From positions 15,713 through 79,712 of the forward strand of contig JAFUJS010000025.1 in the NCBI GenBank assembly GCA_017468115.1: DNA of 64,000 bases, written 5' to 3'. Shown here piece by piece: positions 16,656-26,235 of this stretch. Both the position numbers and the translations under genes were made by a program. The notes below the pieces were generated by a model. It searched no databases. It saw only the letters and a program-made list of their open reading frames with translations, and was not told where the DNA came from. Every line of letters starts with the position of its first letter. The stretch's first letter is position 1. Source of the stretch: Clostridia bacterium. GTDB lineage: Bacteria > Bacillota_A > Clostridia > Oscillospirales > CAG-272.

Positions 16656-19600
16656 ATGAAGCCTATTTATGAATCCTACAGAAATCTTAAGGTGGTGCTT
16701 GGTAAGCTGAAGGACAATATTGTTATGTCCGCTTACCCTGTTACCGGTATTACATATAAGCCATGTGGCTACAAGGTTGGCTCCGAGCTACCTACTTGCG
16801 AGGATTTTGTTCCCTTTACAGCTGAAATGACCTGGAGCTCACAAAGAGATGAGCATGCTTGGTTCCACTTTACTGTTGATGCAAGTCAGTTTGGCGGCAA
16901 GGAAATTAAGCTTGCAATCCATACAGAGCCTGGTAACGGCTGGGATGCAACAAACCCACAGTTTATTGCTTATGTTGACGGGCATATTCGCCAAGGTCTT
17001 GATACTAACCATACATATCTGATTCTTTCCGGTAAGGACTCTTATGATGTTATGCTTTATAGCTACTCCGGCATGGAGGCTCATAGAGAAAATTTGCACC
17101 TTACTGCGGATGTTGTTATCGAGAACCAAGATGTTAAAAAGCTTTACTATGATGTAAAGGTGCCTCTTGATGCCCTTGAATTTTTAGGAGAAAACTCCTA
17201 CGAATACCAAAGCATTGTTGCTATTTTGGAAAAGGCTGTTTCCAAGCTGAATATGCTTAAGCTGCCATCCGAGGAGTTTTATGAGTCTGTTAAGCTTGCA
17301 AATGAGGTTATCGAGAAGGAATTTTACGGTAAATTCTGCAAAAACCAAGATATAAAGACACTTTGTGTTGGACACACCCATATTGATATTGCTTGGCTTT
17401 GGACTGTTTCCCAAACAAGAGAAAAGGCACAGCGCTCCTTTGCTACTGTAATTGAGCTTATGAAGCGCTACCCCGAATATAAATTTATGTCCTCACAGGC
17501 TATTCTTTACAAGATGGTTAAGGAGGAGTGCCCTGAGCTTTACGAGGAAATCAAGGCTATGATTAAGGCAGGCCGTTGGGAGGTCGAGGGCGCTATGTGG
17601 GTTGAGGCTGACTGCAACCTTTCCTCCGGAGAAAGCCTTGTAAGACAGGTTCAATACGGCAAAAACTTCTTCCGTGATGAATTTGGCGTGGAATCACGTA
17701 TTCTTTGGTTGCCTGACGTATTCGGTTATGCGGCCGCCCTGCCACAAATTCTCAAAAAGAGTGAGGTTGACTGGTTTGTAACCTCAAAAATTGGCTGGAA
17801 CGATACAAACACTATGCCCTATGATACTTTCCTTTGGAAGGGTCTTGACGGCACAGGAATTAATGCACACTTTTTAACTGCACAGGACGAAAAGAAGGGC
17901 CGTGTGCCGGAAAGGTTTAGCTCCTACTGTCCTTCTACCGACTTCTCTATTATTGACGGCGCTTGGAACAGATATCAGCAAAAATCTCTTTCCAATGAGG
18001 CTATTGTTACATTCGGCTTTGGCGACGGTGGCGGCGGACCTACTGACGATATGCTTGAAAAGCTAAGACGTACATCCGCAGGCGTGCCGGGTCTTGCTCA
18101 ATCATATACAGGAACTGCTACAGATTTCTTTGGTAAGCTTGAAAAATGCATTAAGGAAAAGCCACAGCTTTTGCCAAGCTGGCAGGGCGAGCTTTACCTT
18201 GAATTCCACAGAGGTACATACACCTCTATTGGCAAAAACAAGAAAAATAACAGAGAGTGCGAGTTTTTAATGCTGGATGCAGAGGCACTTTCCGCTATGC
18301 TTGGTAAGCTAAGGGGCGACAAGTTCCCTAAGGCGGAGCTGCATCAGGCTTGGGAAATGCTTTTAACCAACCAATTCCACGATATTATTCCAGGCTCCTC
18401 TATAAAAGAGGTTTACGAGGACAGCGATAAGGATTATATTAAAATCAGAACATTGACGACAAAATTGAGGGGTAACGCCTTTGATTATGTAAGTGAAAAT
18501 GCTAGCAGGACCGGTTATGCTGTATTTAACCCACACTCCTTTGTTAATTCCTCTGTTGTAAAAATTGACGGTAAAAGCGTTTTTGTTAAGGATGTACCTG
18601 CTAAGGGATATAAGGTTATAGAGAATGTTACACCTAAGAACACTATTGAGGTTAAGGGTAACACGGTATTTACAAAATTCTTTACTGTAAAGCTTGATAA
18701 GGACTGCCATATTGTTTCTATTTATGACAAGAAGGCTCATCGTGAGGTAATTAAGAAGGGCGAGCGCGCAGGAAGACTCTTTGTGCTTGAAAACTACCCC
18801 GACCAATACGATGCTTGGGAGCTTCAGCGCAGTGCAAGCGACAAGGAATATACTCTTTGCGGCGCTTATGATGTTTATACTGTTGTTGATGGTGCAAGAA
18901 CAGGTATCCACTACAAGAAAAACCATATGGAAAGTGTGGTTGAGCAAACTATCTGGTTCTATGAGGACATAGCAAGGATTGATTTTGAGACTAAGGTTGA
19001 CTGGAAGCAGCAAAGACAGGTGCTTAAGGTTTCCTTCCCTGTTGATATTAATGCCGATATGGCAACATATGAAATTCAGTTTGGCTCCACACAACGACCA
19101 ACACACTTTAACACAAGCTGGGATCAGGCTAAATTCGAGGTGTGCGGACACAAGTATGCTGACCTTTCCGAAGGAAATTATGGTGTAAGCTTACTGAACA
19201 ATTGCAAATACGGACACGATATTCATAACGGAGATATGCGCTTGACCCTTCTCTCCTCAGGCTGGAATCCAAGCAATATGGGAGATTATAACGACCAGGG
19301 CGAGCATGAGTTTACATACTCAATTTACCCACACAAGAATAATCTTGCAGGCTGTGATACAATTAAGCAGGCATATGACCTTAATCTGCCTATGACTGCG
19401 GTTAAGGCTGTGGGCGGCGGATGTCTGCCAAATGAGTACTCCTTAGTTAGCGTTGACTGTGATAATGTTATAGTTGAGGCGATTAAGGAGGCTGAGTACG
19501 GGGATGAAACCATTGTAAGACTCTACGAGGCTAAAAACTACCGCACAAGGACTACTGTTTCCTTCGGCTTTGACGTTAGCGAGGTATATCTTGGTAATCT

Positions 19601-19694
19601 TAGTGAGAAAAAGCTGAAAAAGCTATCGGTTAAGAATAACAAGGTTAGCCTTGAAATCAAGCCATTTGAAATTGTAACCCTCATTGTAAAATAA
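16656..19694 (+). CDS. Alpha-mannosidase, glycoside hydrolase family 38
   Basis: 1012 residues. The catalytic N-terminal domain shows the zinc-site motif HTHIDIAW at 240-247 and WLPDVFGY at 351-358, with the nucleophile Asp354. The C-terminal half has the beta-sandwich domains of bacterial GH38 (EVEG...; FNTSWDQAKFEVCGHK, probably receptor-like substrate recognition). There is no signal peptide, so it acts on imported mannosyl oligosaccharides in the cytoplasm. AGGAG lies 8 bases before the ATG. It stands alone between two inverted copies of a MITE-like repeat, with its own promoter and terminator. Confidence 0.93.
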   Translation: MKPIYESYRNLKVVLGKLKDNIVMSAYPVTGITYKPCGYKVGSELPTCEDFVPFTAEMTWSSQRDEHAWFHFTVDASQFGGKEIKLAIHTEPGNGWDATNPQFIAYVDGHIRQGLDTNHTYLILSGKDSYDVMLYSYSGMEAHRENLHLTADVVIENQDVKKLYYDVKVPLDALEFLGENSYEYQSIVAILEKAVSKLNMLKLPSEEFYESVKLANEVIEKEFYGKFCKNQDIKTLCVGHTHIDIAWLWTVSQTREKAQRSFATVIELMKRYPEYKFMSSQAILYKMVKEECPELYEEIKAMIKAGRWEVEGAMWVEADCNLSSGESLVRQVQYGKNFFRDEFGVESRILWLPDVFGYAAALPQILKKSEVDWFVTSKIGWNDTNTMPYDTFLWKGLDGTGINAHFLTAQDEKKGRVPERFSSYCPSTDFSIIDGAWNRYQQKSLSNEAIVTFGFGDGGGGPTDDMLEKLRRTSAGVPGLAQSYTGTATDFFGKLEKCIKEKPQLLPSWQGELYLEFHRGTYTSIGKNKKNNRECEFLMLDAEALSAMLGKLRGDKFPKAELHQAWEMLLTNQFHDIIPGSSIKEVYEDSDKDYIKIRTLTTKLRGNAFDYVSENASRTGYAVFNPHSFVNSSVVKIDGKSVFVKDVPAKGYKVIENVTPKNTIEVKGNTVFTKFFTVKLDKDCHIVSIYDKKAHREVIKKGERAGRLFVLENYPDQYDAWELQRSASDKEYTLCGAYDVYTVVDGARTGIHYKKNHMESVVEQTIWFYEDIARIDFETKVDWKQQRQVLKVSFPVDINADMATYEIQFGSTQRPTHFNTSWDQAKFEVCGHKYADLSEGNYGVSLLNNCKYGHDIHNGDMRLTLLSSGWNPSNMGDYNDQGEHEFTYSIYPHKNNLAGCDTIKQAYDLNLPMTAVKAVGGGCLPNEYSLVSVDCDNVIVEAIKEAEYGDETIVRLYEAKNYRTRTTVSFGFDVSEVYLGNLSEKKLKKLSVKNNKVSLEIKPFEIVTLIVK

Positions 19695-19696
19695 GA

Positions 19697-19723
19697 AAAG
19701 GCGAACCTTTGGTTCGCTTTTTT
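19697..19723 (+). terminator. Terminator of the alpha-mannosidase gene
   Basis: GCGAACC/GGTTCGC stem (19701-19717), 3-base loop, six T following. Confidence 0.9.
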
Positions 19724-19771
19724 GTGCTGATTTTCAGCCTTTCCACATATATATTATTGATGCCTGACGGG

Positions 19772-20036
19772 ATGCCTTGCAGGAGTGAAGCGAACCGGCC
19801 TAAAGCCTACTATTTAAAGCACTTTTAGGATTGTCGTCGTTGGCTTATGTCAATAAACCTTCCTCCTTCGCACCAAAAATCATCTCTAAATAATTAGGTT
19901 TTAGGTGCAAGGCATTTTAGAACGAGCCAAAAGGCTCGTATTCAAGGCAAAATTAAAAATAATTCAAAAAATTTTAACGCCGAAGACGGGATTTTTGTCC
20001 GTTCCAAAACTGGTTCGTTCCACTTCCGCAAGGCAT
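19772..20036. repeat. MITE-like repeat, copy 2 (265 bp, inverse to copy 1)
   Basis: It starts ATGCCTTGCAGGAGTGAAG and ends with the complement of ATGCCTTGCGGAAGTGGAA, giving terminal inverted repeats of about 25 bp. Its reverse complement follows copy 1 (16270-16546) along the whole length, with a few substitutions and a 12-bp length difference near the AT-rich centre. The right terminus supplies the GCAAGG that serves as a weak ribosome site for the flippase gene. Confidence 0.85.
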
Positions 20037-20039
20037 AGT

Positions 20040-21632
20040 GTGGTGAGTTTTATTAACAAATTACAAAAATATTTTTTTAACGGAATTTTGCTTTCCTTAG
20101 CGGGAATTTTGATGAATACCATTTCTGTGGGCTTTAATGCCTATATTTCAGCCTTGATTGGAGCTGAGGGTATGGGTCTTTTTACCTTGACGGGTGGTGT
20201 TTATTCCTTTGCTATAACCTTTGCAACCTCGGGAATTAATGTGGCGGTGGTCAGGCTGGTGTCTGCCGCCTTGCCCTATGAAAATGACAAAAGGCTGAGT
20301 GTTAAGGAGTCAAGGACGGTCAGCGGAATTATGAAACGGGCTTTTTTGTATTGTCTGTTCTTTTCCACTATTGCCACCTGTGTGCTGTTTTTCCTGGCAA
20401 AGCCTATCGGCATTTACGCACTTGGAGATATAAGGACGGTGCCTTCTCTTAAGGCGATGGCGCTTAGTCTTATTCCCATTTCGCTATCCAGTGCGATAAA
20501 TGGATATTTTTCGGCGGTTAGGCGAGTTTATAAAAATGTGGTTTCAAGATTCTTGGAGCAAGGCATTAAGATTGGTGCTGTTTATCTTTTGATTTTGGTG
20601 CTTGCGCCGTCCGGTCTTGAATACGCCTGCTTTGCGCTTGCTGTCGGCGGCACAATAAGCGAGAGCTTTGCTGTATTATTAAACCTCGCTCTTTATCTTC
20701 TCGACAAGCGAATTTGGAGCAGTAAAGGCGATGAAAGAGGCGCTTTTTCAGTTAATAACACGAAAAAATCATCGGTCTTTTCCTCCGCATTTCCTGTGGG
20801 GGTTAGCGGATATGTGCGAAGCGCACTTGTGATGATTGAGCATTTGCTCATTCCCTGGGGGCTGAAGAAAAACGGAAAAAGCGGAAGTCAGGCGCTTAGC
20901 TCCTACGGCATTTTGCACGGAATGGTTATTCCTCTTGTGTTATTTCCTGCATCTATACTCGGCTCCTTTTCCTCTCTTTTGGTGCCGGAGATTGCCTCAC
21001 TTTACGAAAAGAAGGAGCTGAAGCGAATAAGATACATTGTTGAAAGAGTTTTCTATTTTACTCTTCTTTTTGCCTTTGGTGTCAGCGGGGTTTTAATTGC
21101 ATATTCAAAAGAAATCGGAATTTGCTTTTATCAGAGCACAGAGGCAGGAAGATATATTATGCTTCTGGCGCCCTTAATTCCCGTTATGTATCTTGACAGC
21201 TCTGTTGATGCCATGCTGAAGGGTATGGGCGAGCAGCTTTATACTATGAGAATCAACATTATTGATTCGTTGCTTAGTGTTGCTCTTATATGGTTAATTC
21301 TTCCAAGGCTGGGCATTTCAGGCTATATTATTGTGATTTTTGTAACCGAGCTGTTTAATACCTCATTTAGCATTTTAAGGCTGATAAATAAGCTGGAGCT
21401 AAAGCCTCCTATTCTTAGATGGGTAGTCAAGCCGCTGATTAACATAATTATCTCTACCGGACTATCAAAGCTGTTGTTTAGATTCATCTTAGACGGAATA
21501 CAGCTCGGAAAGGTGTTGGTGGTTGTGGAAATTGTTGTGGCAAGCCTAATTTACATCGGTCTTTCCTTCCTTACCAAGGCAATTTCAAAAAACGAAATAG
21601 CTTTGGCAAAAAAACTTATAAAGCACGCATAA
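20040..21632 (+). CDS. MOP-superfamily flippase (SpoVB/polysaccharide transporter-like)
   Basis: About 530 residues with some 12-14 hydrophobic segments. The opening FFNGILLSLAGILMNTISVG and the GAEGMGLFTLT loop are typical of the polysaccharide-transporter/SpoVB branch of MATE-like flippases, which move lipid-linked wall or polysaccharide precursors across the membrane. I place the start at the GTG at 20040, six bases after AAGG. The frame is open back to 19905, but that part is MITE sequence shared with copy 1 in a non-coding place. A SpoVB-like sporulation role is possible. No promoter is obvious outside the repeat. Confidence 0.8.
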   Translation: MVSFINKLQKYFFNGILLSLAGILMNTISVGFNAYISALIGAEGMGLFTLTGGVYSFAITFATSGINVAVVRLVSAALPYENDKRLSVKESRTVSGIMKRAFLYCLFFSTIATCVLFFLAKPIGIYALGDIRTVPSLKAMALSLIPISLSSAINGYFSAVRRVYKNVVSRFLEQGIKIGAVYLLILVLAPSGLEYACFALAVGGTISESFAVLLNLALYLLDKRIWSSKGDERGAFSVNNTKKSSVFSSAFPVGVSGYVRSALVMIEHLLIPWGLKKNGKSGSQALSSYGILHGMVIPLVLFPASILGSFSSLLVPEIASLYEKKELKRIRYIVERVFYFTLLFAFGVSGVLIAYSKEIGICFYQSTEAGRYIMLLAPLIPVMYLDSSVDAMLKGMGEQLYTMRINIIDSLLSVALIWLILPRLGISGYIIVIFVTELFNTSFSILRLINKLELKPPILRWVVKPLINIIISTGLSKLLFRFILDGIQLGKVLVVVEIVVASLIYIGLSFLTKAISKNEIALAKKLIKHA

Positions 21633-21703
21633 AGCGCAAAAAAAGCTACGGACGTGTATGATTTTCCATAATTAGAAGACGCTTCCTTGGTAAATATTGT
21701 TCC

Positions 21704-21732
21704 TTGATTTAGTTCTTTTCCTCTGCTAGAAT
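21704..21732 (+). promoter_or_regulatory. Sigma-A-like promoter for the cortex hydrolase gene
   Basis: TTGATT, 17 bases, TAGAAT, 48 bases upstream of the TTG start at 21781. Confidence 0.55.
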
Positions 21733-21780
21733 ATAGTTGTAATTGTTCGAGCAATGAAATACTAAGGAAAGGGTGAATAT

Positions 21781-22605
21781 TTGAAGAAAACTATATCATT
21801 TGTGTTGATTCTTGCCTGCCTTATTACCTCGCTTGCTGTGGTTGCAAGTGCCTCAGGTACAGGAGTCGGCGTTTACATGAACAACACCCAGTTTACAGGG
21901 AATGTAAGAATTAAGGACTCCACAACATTTGTAGGCATAAGACGCTTTGCAACATCAATGTATCAGGATGCGAAGGTTACGTATAATTACAGCACGAGGA
22001 CACTTACAGTTCAAACGAGCAAGCTGTATTTAACTGCTACCGATGGTCAGAGCTATATTGTAGCAAATGGGCGATATTTGTACACTCCCTCCCCTGTTTT
22101 TATGCAAAACGGTGTGATGTATGCGCCAATTCTCTTAATGACTAAGGCTTTTGGCGCTACACTTAGGTGGAATAATTCCAACTCATCATTTTACATAACT
22201 CGTGGAAGCGGTGGCATTGTTTCAGGCGACCAATTTTACAGGAGCGATGAGGTTTATTGGCTCTCAAGAATCATAAATGCCGAAAGTGGCGGTGAAAAAT
22301 TTATCGGAAAGATTGCTGTTGGTAATGTTATATTGAACAGAGTAAAATCAAATCAATTTCCAAACACCATTTACAGTGTAATTTTCGATAAAAAGTACGG
22401 TGTTCAGTTTAGCCCCACAATTAACGGCGCTATTTACAAGACACCAAACAATGAAAGCATAATTGCGGCAAAGATTTGTCTTGAGGGCTATTCTATTGAC
22501 TCGGGACTGCTCTACTTTGTCAACCCAAAGGTTGCTCCAAACAGCTGGGTTGCAAACAACCGACCATACTACGGTATGATAGGCAACCATGCCTTCTTTT
22601 ATTAA
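21781..22605 (+). CDS. Cell wall hydrolase, SleB/CwlJ type with copper-amine-oxidase-like N-domain
   Basis: 274 residues, starting at TTG with AAAGGG upstream. The signal peptide is at 1-25 (LAVVASAS). The middle (about 28-145) matches the copper-amine-oxidase N-terminal-like wall-binding domain (FVGIRRFATSM, VMYAPILLMTKAFG). The catalytic SleB domain covers about 155-274, with IINAESGGEKFIGKIAVGNV, including the conserved catalytic Glu, and the NHAFFY end. It cleaves spore cortex peptidoglycan during germination, or acts as a related wall lytic enzyme. Confidence 0.9.
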   Translation: MKKTISFVLILACLITSLAVVASASGTGVGVYMNNTQFTGNVRIKDSTTFVGIRRFATSMYQDAKVTYNYSTRTLTVQTSKLYLTATDGQSYIVANGRYLYTPSPVFMQNGVMYAPILLMTKAFGATLRWNNSNSSFYITRGSGGIVSGDQFYRSDEVYWLSRIINAESGGEKFIGKIAVGNVILNRVKSNQFPNTIYSVIFDKKYGVQFSPTINGAIYKTPNNESIIAAKICLEGYSIDSGLLYFVNPKVAPNSWVANNRPYYGMIGNHAFFY

Positions 22606-22608
22606 ACA

Positions 22609-22638
22609 AAAAACTCCGACCTGTGTCGGAGTTTTTTT
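22609..22638. terminator. Bidirectional terminator between hydrolase and aminotransferase
   Basis: AAACTCCGAC/GTCGGAGTTT stem (22611-22634), loop CTGT, A and T runs on either side. Confidence 0.92.
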
Positions 22639-22643
22639 GTTTT

Positions 22644-23486
22644 TCAGCGTTTTTGTGTTGCCTCTAAGTAGCTGTTGTAAATTGCGCCCTGTAAAAGCTT
22701 AAGACATTCTTCGTCCTTACCGCCAACAGATTTTGAATTCAGGCGCTTTGCCCCTCTTGCCATTTTTGAGGAGCTTGTTACGATAATCTCGTCTGCATTA
22801 TATAGGTCCTCTAAGGTGAATTTTTCTTCCCTTACAGTAATATCATTTTCTCTTGCGTGCTTTATCAGATGAGCACGGGTAACACCGGGAAGAATGTGTC
22901 TGTCTGCAGGCGCTGTTATAAGCTCCTTATTTTTGAGTATTGAGATGTTACTGTGAGAGCATTCGGTTATGTAGCCTTCTCTTACAAAAACTGCTTCCTC
23001 ACACTTGTTATTTTTTGAATGCTGTGCGGCAAGCACGCTGGGAAGAAGATTCAGAGTTTTAATGTTACAGTAGCCGTATCGGTGGTCCTCAGTGGTGCAT
23101 AAATCCATTTTTTCGTACACAGGGTCCACCTTTTGGGGCTTTATTGTGATGCAAAGGTTTCCCTTTCCCTCCACAAATTCGTGATTTCTTATGCCGCTGC
23201 CACGGGAAACGTGAAAGTAGATAAACTTCTCCTCTCCGTCTACCAGCGGGCATAGCTCCTTGATTATGAAGGAAAGCTCTTCCCTTGTTTTTGGGGGATT
23301 TATTCCCAGCAAATGGCAGTTATCAAAAAGCCTGTTTACGTGCTCGGACAAAAGATAAGGGATATTATTTCGACACATTACCGCATCGTATACCCCGTCT
23401 CCAAAGTAAAACGCCCTGTCGGTCATTGGAACCGATATTTCCTCTATCAGCCCAACCTTGCCGTTATAATATCCCAAATTTTTCAT
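22644..23486 (-). CDS. Class IV aminotransferase (D-amino acid/branched-chain type)
   Basis: 280 residues, fold type IV PLP enzyme. The N-terminal MTDRAFYFGDGVYD motif, the CNIKTLNLLPSVLA segment with the PLP lysine, ITECSHSNISI, and ILPGVTRAHLI are all present. The combination fits D-amino acid aminotransferase (Dat) best: a D-Ala to D-Glu conversion for wall synthesis. Branched-chain aminotransferase is the alternative. It has an AAGGTG site and lies 38 bp downstream of GH95 on the same strand. Confidence 0.85.
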   Translation of the reverse strand: MKNLGYYNGKVGLIEEISVPMTDRAFYFGDGVYDAVMCRNNIPYLLSEHVNRLFDNCHLLGINPPKTREELSFIIKELCPLVDGEEKFIYFHVSRGSGIRNHEFVEGKGNLCITIKPQKVDPVYEKMDLCTTEDHRYGYCNIKTLNLLPSVLAAQHSKNNKCEEAVFVREGYITECSHSNISILKNKELITAPADRHILPGVTRAHLIKHARENDITVREEKFTLEDLYNADEIIVTSSSKMARGAKRLNSKSVGGKDEECLKLLQGAIYNSYLEATQKR

Positions 23487-23524
23487 ATTACACCTTGCCT
23501 TATGCTATATGTATTCGGAAAAGC

Positions 23525-25819
23525 TTATAGTGTATACGCCACATTTGGCTCGAGAGATACAGCTGTATCCTTTCCGTCAATATTTATTATAGCAGTTTGC
23601 TTGATAGGTGTTACAAGTTTTAAGCCACTTAGCTTATTATTTTTCCATTCAATGTCTACCTTGATATTGCCCTTTGCAAGTAGTCCCTTGATGCTACCAT
23701 TCTTCATTTCACTGGGAAGTGCAGGCAAAATCTTTATCTTGCCGTCCTCACATTGCAGGAACATTTGCGCAATTCCTGCGCAAACACCATAGTTACCGTC
23801 GATTTGGAACGGTGGATGAGCATCGAACATATTTGCATATGTGCCGCCGGAGTGCCACATATCAACGTTTTCGTCAGGTTCGGCAGGCATATAGCGAAGC
23901 TGATTCTTAACAAGCTTCAGTGCCCTGTCGCCATCCTTAAGCCTTGCCCAAAGGTTAACCTTCCAGCCCATGGACCAGCCTGTGCCCTCATCCCCTCTTC
24001 TGAGAAGTGAGTTTTTAACCATTTCCGCAATTTCGGGGCTGTTTTCTGTTGTTATTATGTCCGCCGGGTAGAACGCATAAAGATGAGAAACGTGGCGGTG
24101 CTGTGGGTCGCTCTCCTCTACCTCGTAATCGTATTCAAGAAGCTGACCGAGGCTGCCTGCCTTGTAAATGCCAAGCTCGCCCTTTCTTTCGTTTATGGTC
24201 CTTGTAAATTCGTCGTCTATGCCGAGAATTTTTGCTGATTTGGAAATGTTAATAAACAAATCCTCAACAATTGACTGGGACATTACCGTGTATGGAGCAA
24301 CGTAAATCCACTTGCCGTTTTCAACGTAGCTGTTTTCGGGAGAGGTAGATGGGAATATTACCCAGTTATCCCCCTGCTTTTCCATAATGGAAAGATAGAA
24401 TTTTGCAGCCTCCTTCATAATCGGGTACGCTGTATTTTCAAGGAAGCTCTTGTCTAGAGTATATTCATAATGCTCAAACAGATGTCTGCAAAGCCAGCCC
24501 GGAGACATATTCCAATAAGCATACTGTGTACAGGTTTCTCTCTTTGAGCCAACCGGTGTTGTATGCGCCCAAAGGTCGCTGTTGTGGTGGCAAGCAAAGC
24601 CCTCTGCCTTGTAATATCTTTTTGCTGTTTCCCTACCATTTTGACTAATGTTCTTGATAAGGTCAATCATCGGCTGATTACAGCTGACAAGGTCGGACAT
24701 AAGAACCGGCCAATAGTTCATTTCCGCATTGATATTCAATGTGTAGTTTGAGGACCAAGGTGCATAATACTGGTCGTTCCAGATGCCTTGAAGGTTTGTT
24801 GCCTGTGAGCCCTCTCTGGACGCAGAAATAACAAGATATCTGCCGAAATTGTAAAGAAGCTCGCAAAGACCAAGGTCCTTGTTTTCGCTCTTTAATCTTT
24901 CGTCTGTGTAGAGCTGACTTTCCTCACCGCCAAAGTCGGTAATTACTCTGTCAAAGAGTGATGAAAAGTCGTCAATATGAGCACTTTTGATTTCCTCATA
25001 GCTAAGGGCGTAAAGCTTATCCATTTTAGCTATGCATTCATAATATGTTGGCTTGTCTGGAAGCTTATCGAAGGCAACAAAGCTGGTTTCTGCGCAAAAA
25101 TATACGATTGCCTCTGTTGTATCCTCAATTCTTACCCTGCTTATGTCCTCTGTGGCAACCTTGCCGTTTGATTTTACCCTTGCAACTGCGGAAACCTTTA
25201 CTCCATTACCGTCGTAAACGATTGGCTTTGCGGTTTTGTGGTAGCTGGGGGCTAGGGATGTAGGGCATTCGCCTGTGAAAAACAGGTTTTCTGCCCAAGC
25301 TGTAACATGGCTTTTGCCAACGCAATCTCCATAAAGCTCGTATGTAACAGGCTTTGAGGATGTGAGCCTAACCATCATACAATCGTTAGGGAAGGAAACG
25401 AAATATTCTCTTGTAAAGTCTATACCGTCCTCTGTGTAGCTGAGGGTAGCTATTCCCTTTTCAAGGTCTAGGGTCCTTTTGTAGTTGGTAACCTCTTTGC
25501 CTGCGCCTATTCTTTCAATGTAGAGTGTGCCAAGAAGCATATATGAGCAAAGCCATGTGCCTGAAAAGTTTTCGTCAAGCTCCCTTTGCGCCTCATATCT
25601 CTTGTTCTCTCTTACAAGCGCCTTTGCCCTCTCATTTGACTCATATGCATTTTCAACATACTCGTCTCCCGGCTTACCGGACCAAAGTGTATCGTGGTTT
25701 AGTGAAATTTTGTCAATGTCTGTCCTTGAATATACCATAGCGCCAAGCTGACCGTTTCCAAGTGGCAACGCCTCCTCAAAATGCTTGGCAGGGCTTTTAT
25801 ATTTCAGTAGCTTTTCCAT
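23525..25819 (-). CDS. Glycoside hydrolase family 95 (alpha-L-fucosidase-like)
   Basis: 764 residues. The N-terminal domain starts with EALPLGNGQLGAMVY and LNHDTLWSGKPGD, hallmarks of GH95. The (alpha/alpha)6 catalytic domain has NLQGIWND, then PWSSNYTLNINAEMNYWP around residues 350-372, CHHNSDLWAHTTPVG, and HRHVSHLYAFYPADII. A beta-sandwich C-terminal domain follows. No signal peptide is present, so fucosylated oligosaccharides are probably cleaved inside the cell. With GH38 and GH30 nearby it suggests host glycan use. It has an AAGGGG site; upstream lies a hairpin and then the AbrB-type gene. Confidence 0.93.
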   Translation of the reverse strand: MEKLLKYKSPAKHFEEALPLGNGQLGAMVYSRTDIDKISLNHDTLWSGKPGDEYVENAYESNERAKALVRENKRYEAQRELDENFSGTWLCSYMLLGTLYIERIGAGKEVTNYKRTLDLEKGIATLSYTEDGIDFTREYFVSFPNDCMMVRLTSSKPVTYELYGDCVGKSHVTAWAENLFFTGECPTSLAPSYHKTAKPIVYDGNGVKVSAVARVKSNGKVATEDISRVRIEDTTEAIVYFCAETSFVAFDKLPDKPTYYECIAKMDKLYALSYEEIKSAHIDDFSSLFDRVITDFGGEESQLYTDERLKSENKDLGLCELLYNFGRYLVISASREGSQATNLQGIWNDQYYAPWSSNYTLNINAEMNYWPVLMSDLVSCNQPMIDLIKNISQNGRETAKRYYKAEGFACHHNSDLWAHTTPVGSKRETCTQYAYWNMSPGWLCRHLFEHYEYTLDKSFLENTAYPIMKEAAKFYLSIMEKQGDNWVIFPSTSPENSYVENGKWIYVAPYTVMSQSIVEDLFINISKSAKILGIDDEFTRTINERKGELGIYKAGSLGQLLEYDYEVEESDPQHRHVSHLYAFYPADIITTENSPEIAEMVKNSLLRRGDEGTGWSMGWKVNLWARLKDGDRALKLVKNQLRYMPAEPDENVDMWHSGGTYANMFDAHPPFQIDGNYGVCAGIAQMFLQCEDGKIKILPALPSEMKNGSIKGLLAKGNIKVDIEWKNNKLSGLKLVTPIKQTAIINIDGKDTAVSLEPNVAYTL

Positions 25820-25841
25820 AGTTTTCCCCTTTATTTTAATT

Positions 25842-25869
25842 AAGCAGCGGAATGTTTATCCCGCTGCTT
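25842..25869. other. Inverted repeat between AbrB gene and GH95
   Basis: AAGCAGCGG/CCGCTGCTT arms of 9 bp around a 10-base loop. There is no T run on either strand, so this is a weak terminator or a 5'-UTR structure of the GH95 message. Confidence 0.5.
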
Positions 25870-25893
25870 ACATATTATTTCATTGATAATAGA

Positions 25894-26139
25894 TTATACG
25901 CTTTTTGCCAGCTTGTCAATACATTTTTTGCAAATATGTCTGCCGTTGTGAACCAGGTTATCCTTTGTGCTCTTACAAAAGATGCAACAGGGAGCATATT
26001 TTTTCAAAATTATAGTATCGCCCTCAACAAAGATTTCCACAGGGTCCTTTTCTTTAATATCAAGGGTTGTACGCAGCTCCTTTGGTAATACAAGTCTACC
26101 AAGCTCATCAAGCTTTCTTACAATACCTGTTGATTTCAT
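25894..26139 (-). CDS. AbrB/SpoVT-type transition-state regulator with zinc-knuckle tail
   Basis: 81 residues from the ATG at 26139, with GAGGTG 6 bases upstream; an in-frame GTG at 26148 is less likely. The N-terminal swapped-hairpin DNA-binding domain reads STGIVRKLDELGRLVLPKE, with VEIFVEGDTIILKKY closing it. The C-terminal CIFC...CKKC forms a four-cysteine knuckle typical of clostridial AbrB paralogues. It probably represses stationary-phase genes; adjacent GH95 and the divergent spmAB are possible targets. Confidence 0.9.
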   Translation of the reverse strand: MKSTGIVRKLDELGRLVLPKELRTTLDIKEKDPVEIFVEGDTIILKKYAPCCIFCKSTKDNLVHNGRHICKKCIDKLAKSV

Positions 26140-26235
26140 ATAGTTCACCTCTCTTTTTTATTACATTTTCATTGTACCATTTTTTATTTTTTTAGTCAAC
26201 AGATTTTTACATTTTTTTACAAATAACGAGGTTTT

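Noticed and set aside
19905..20039. N-terminal extension of the flippase
   Set aside because: These 45 codons lie in the repeat element; the hydrophobic family start begins after the GTG at 20040.
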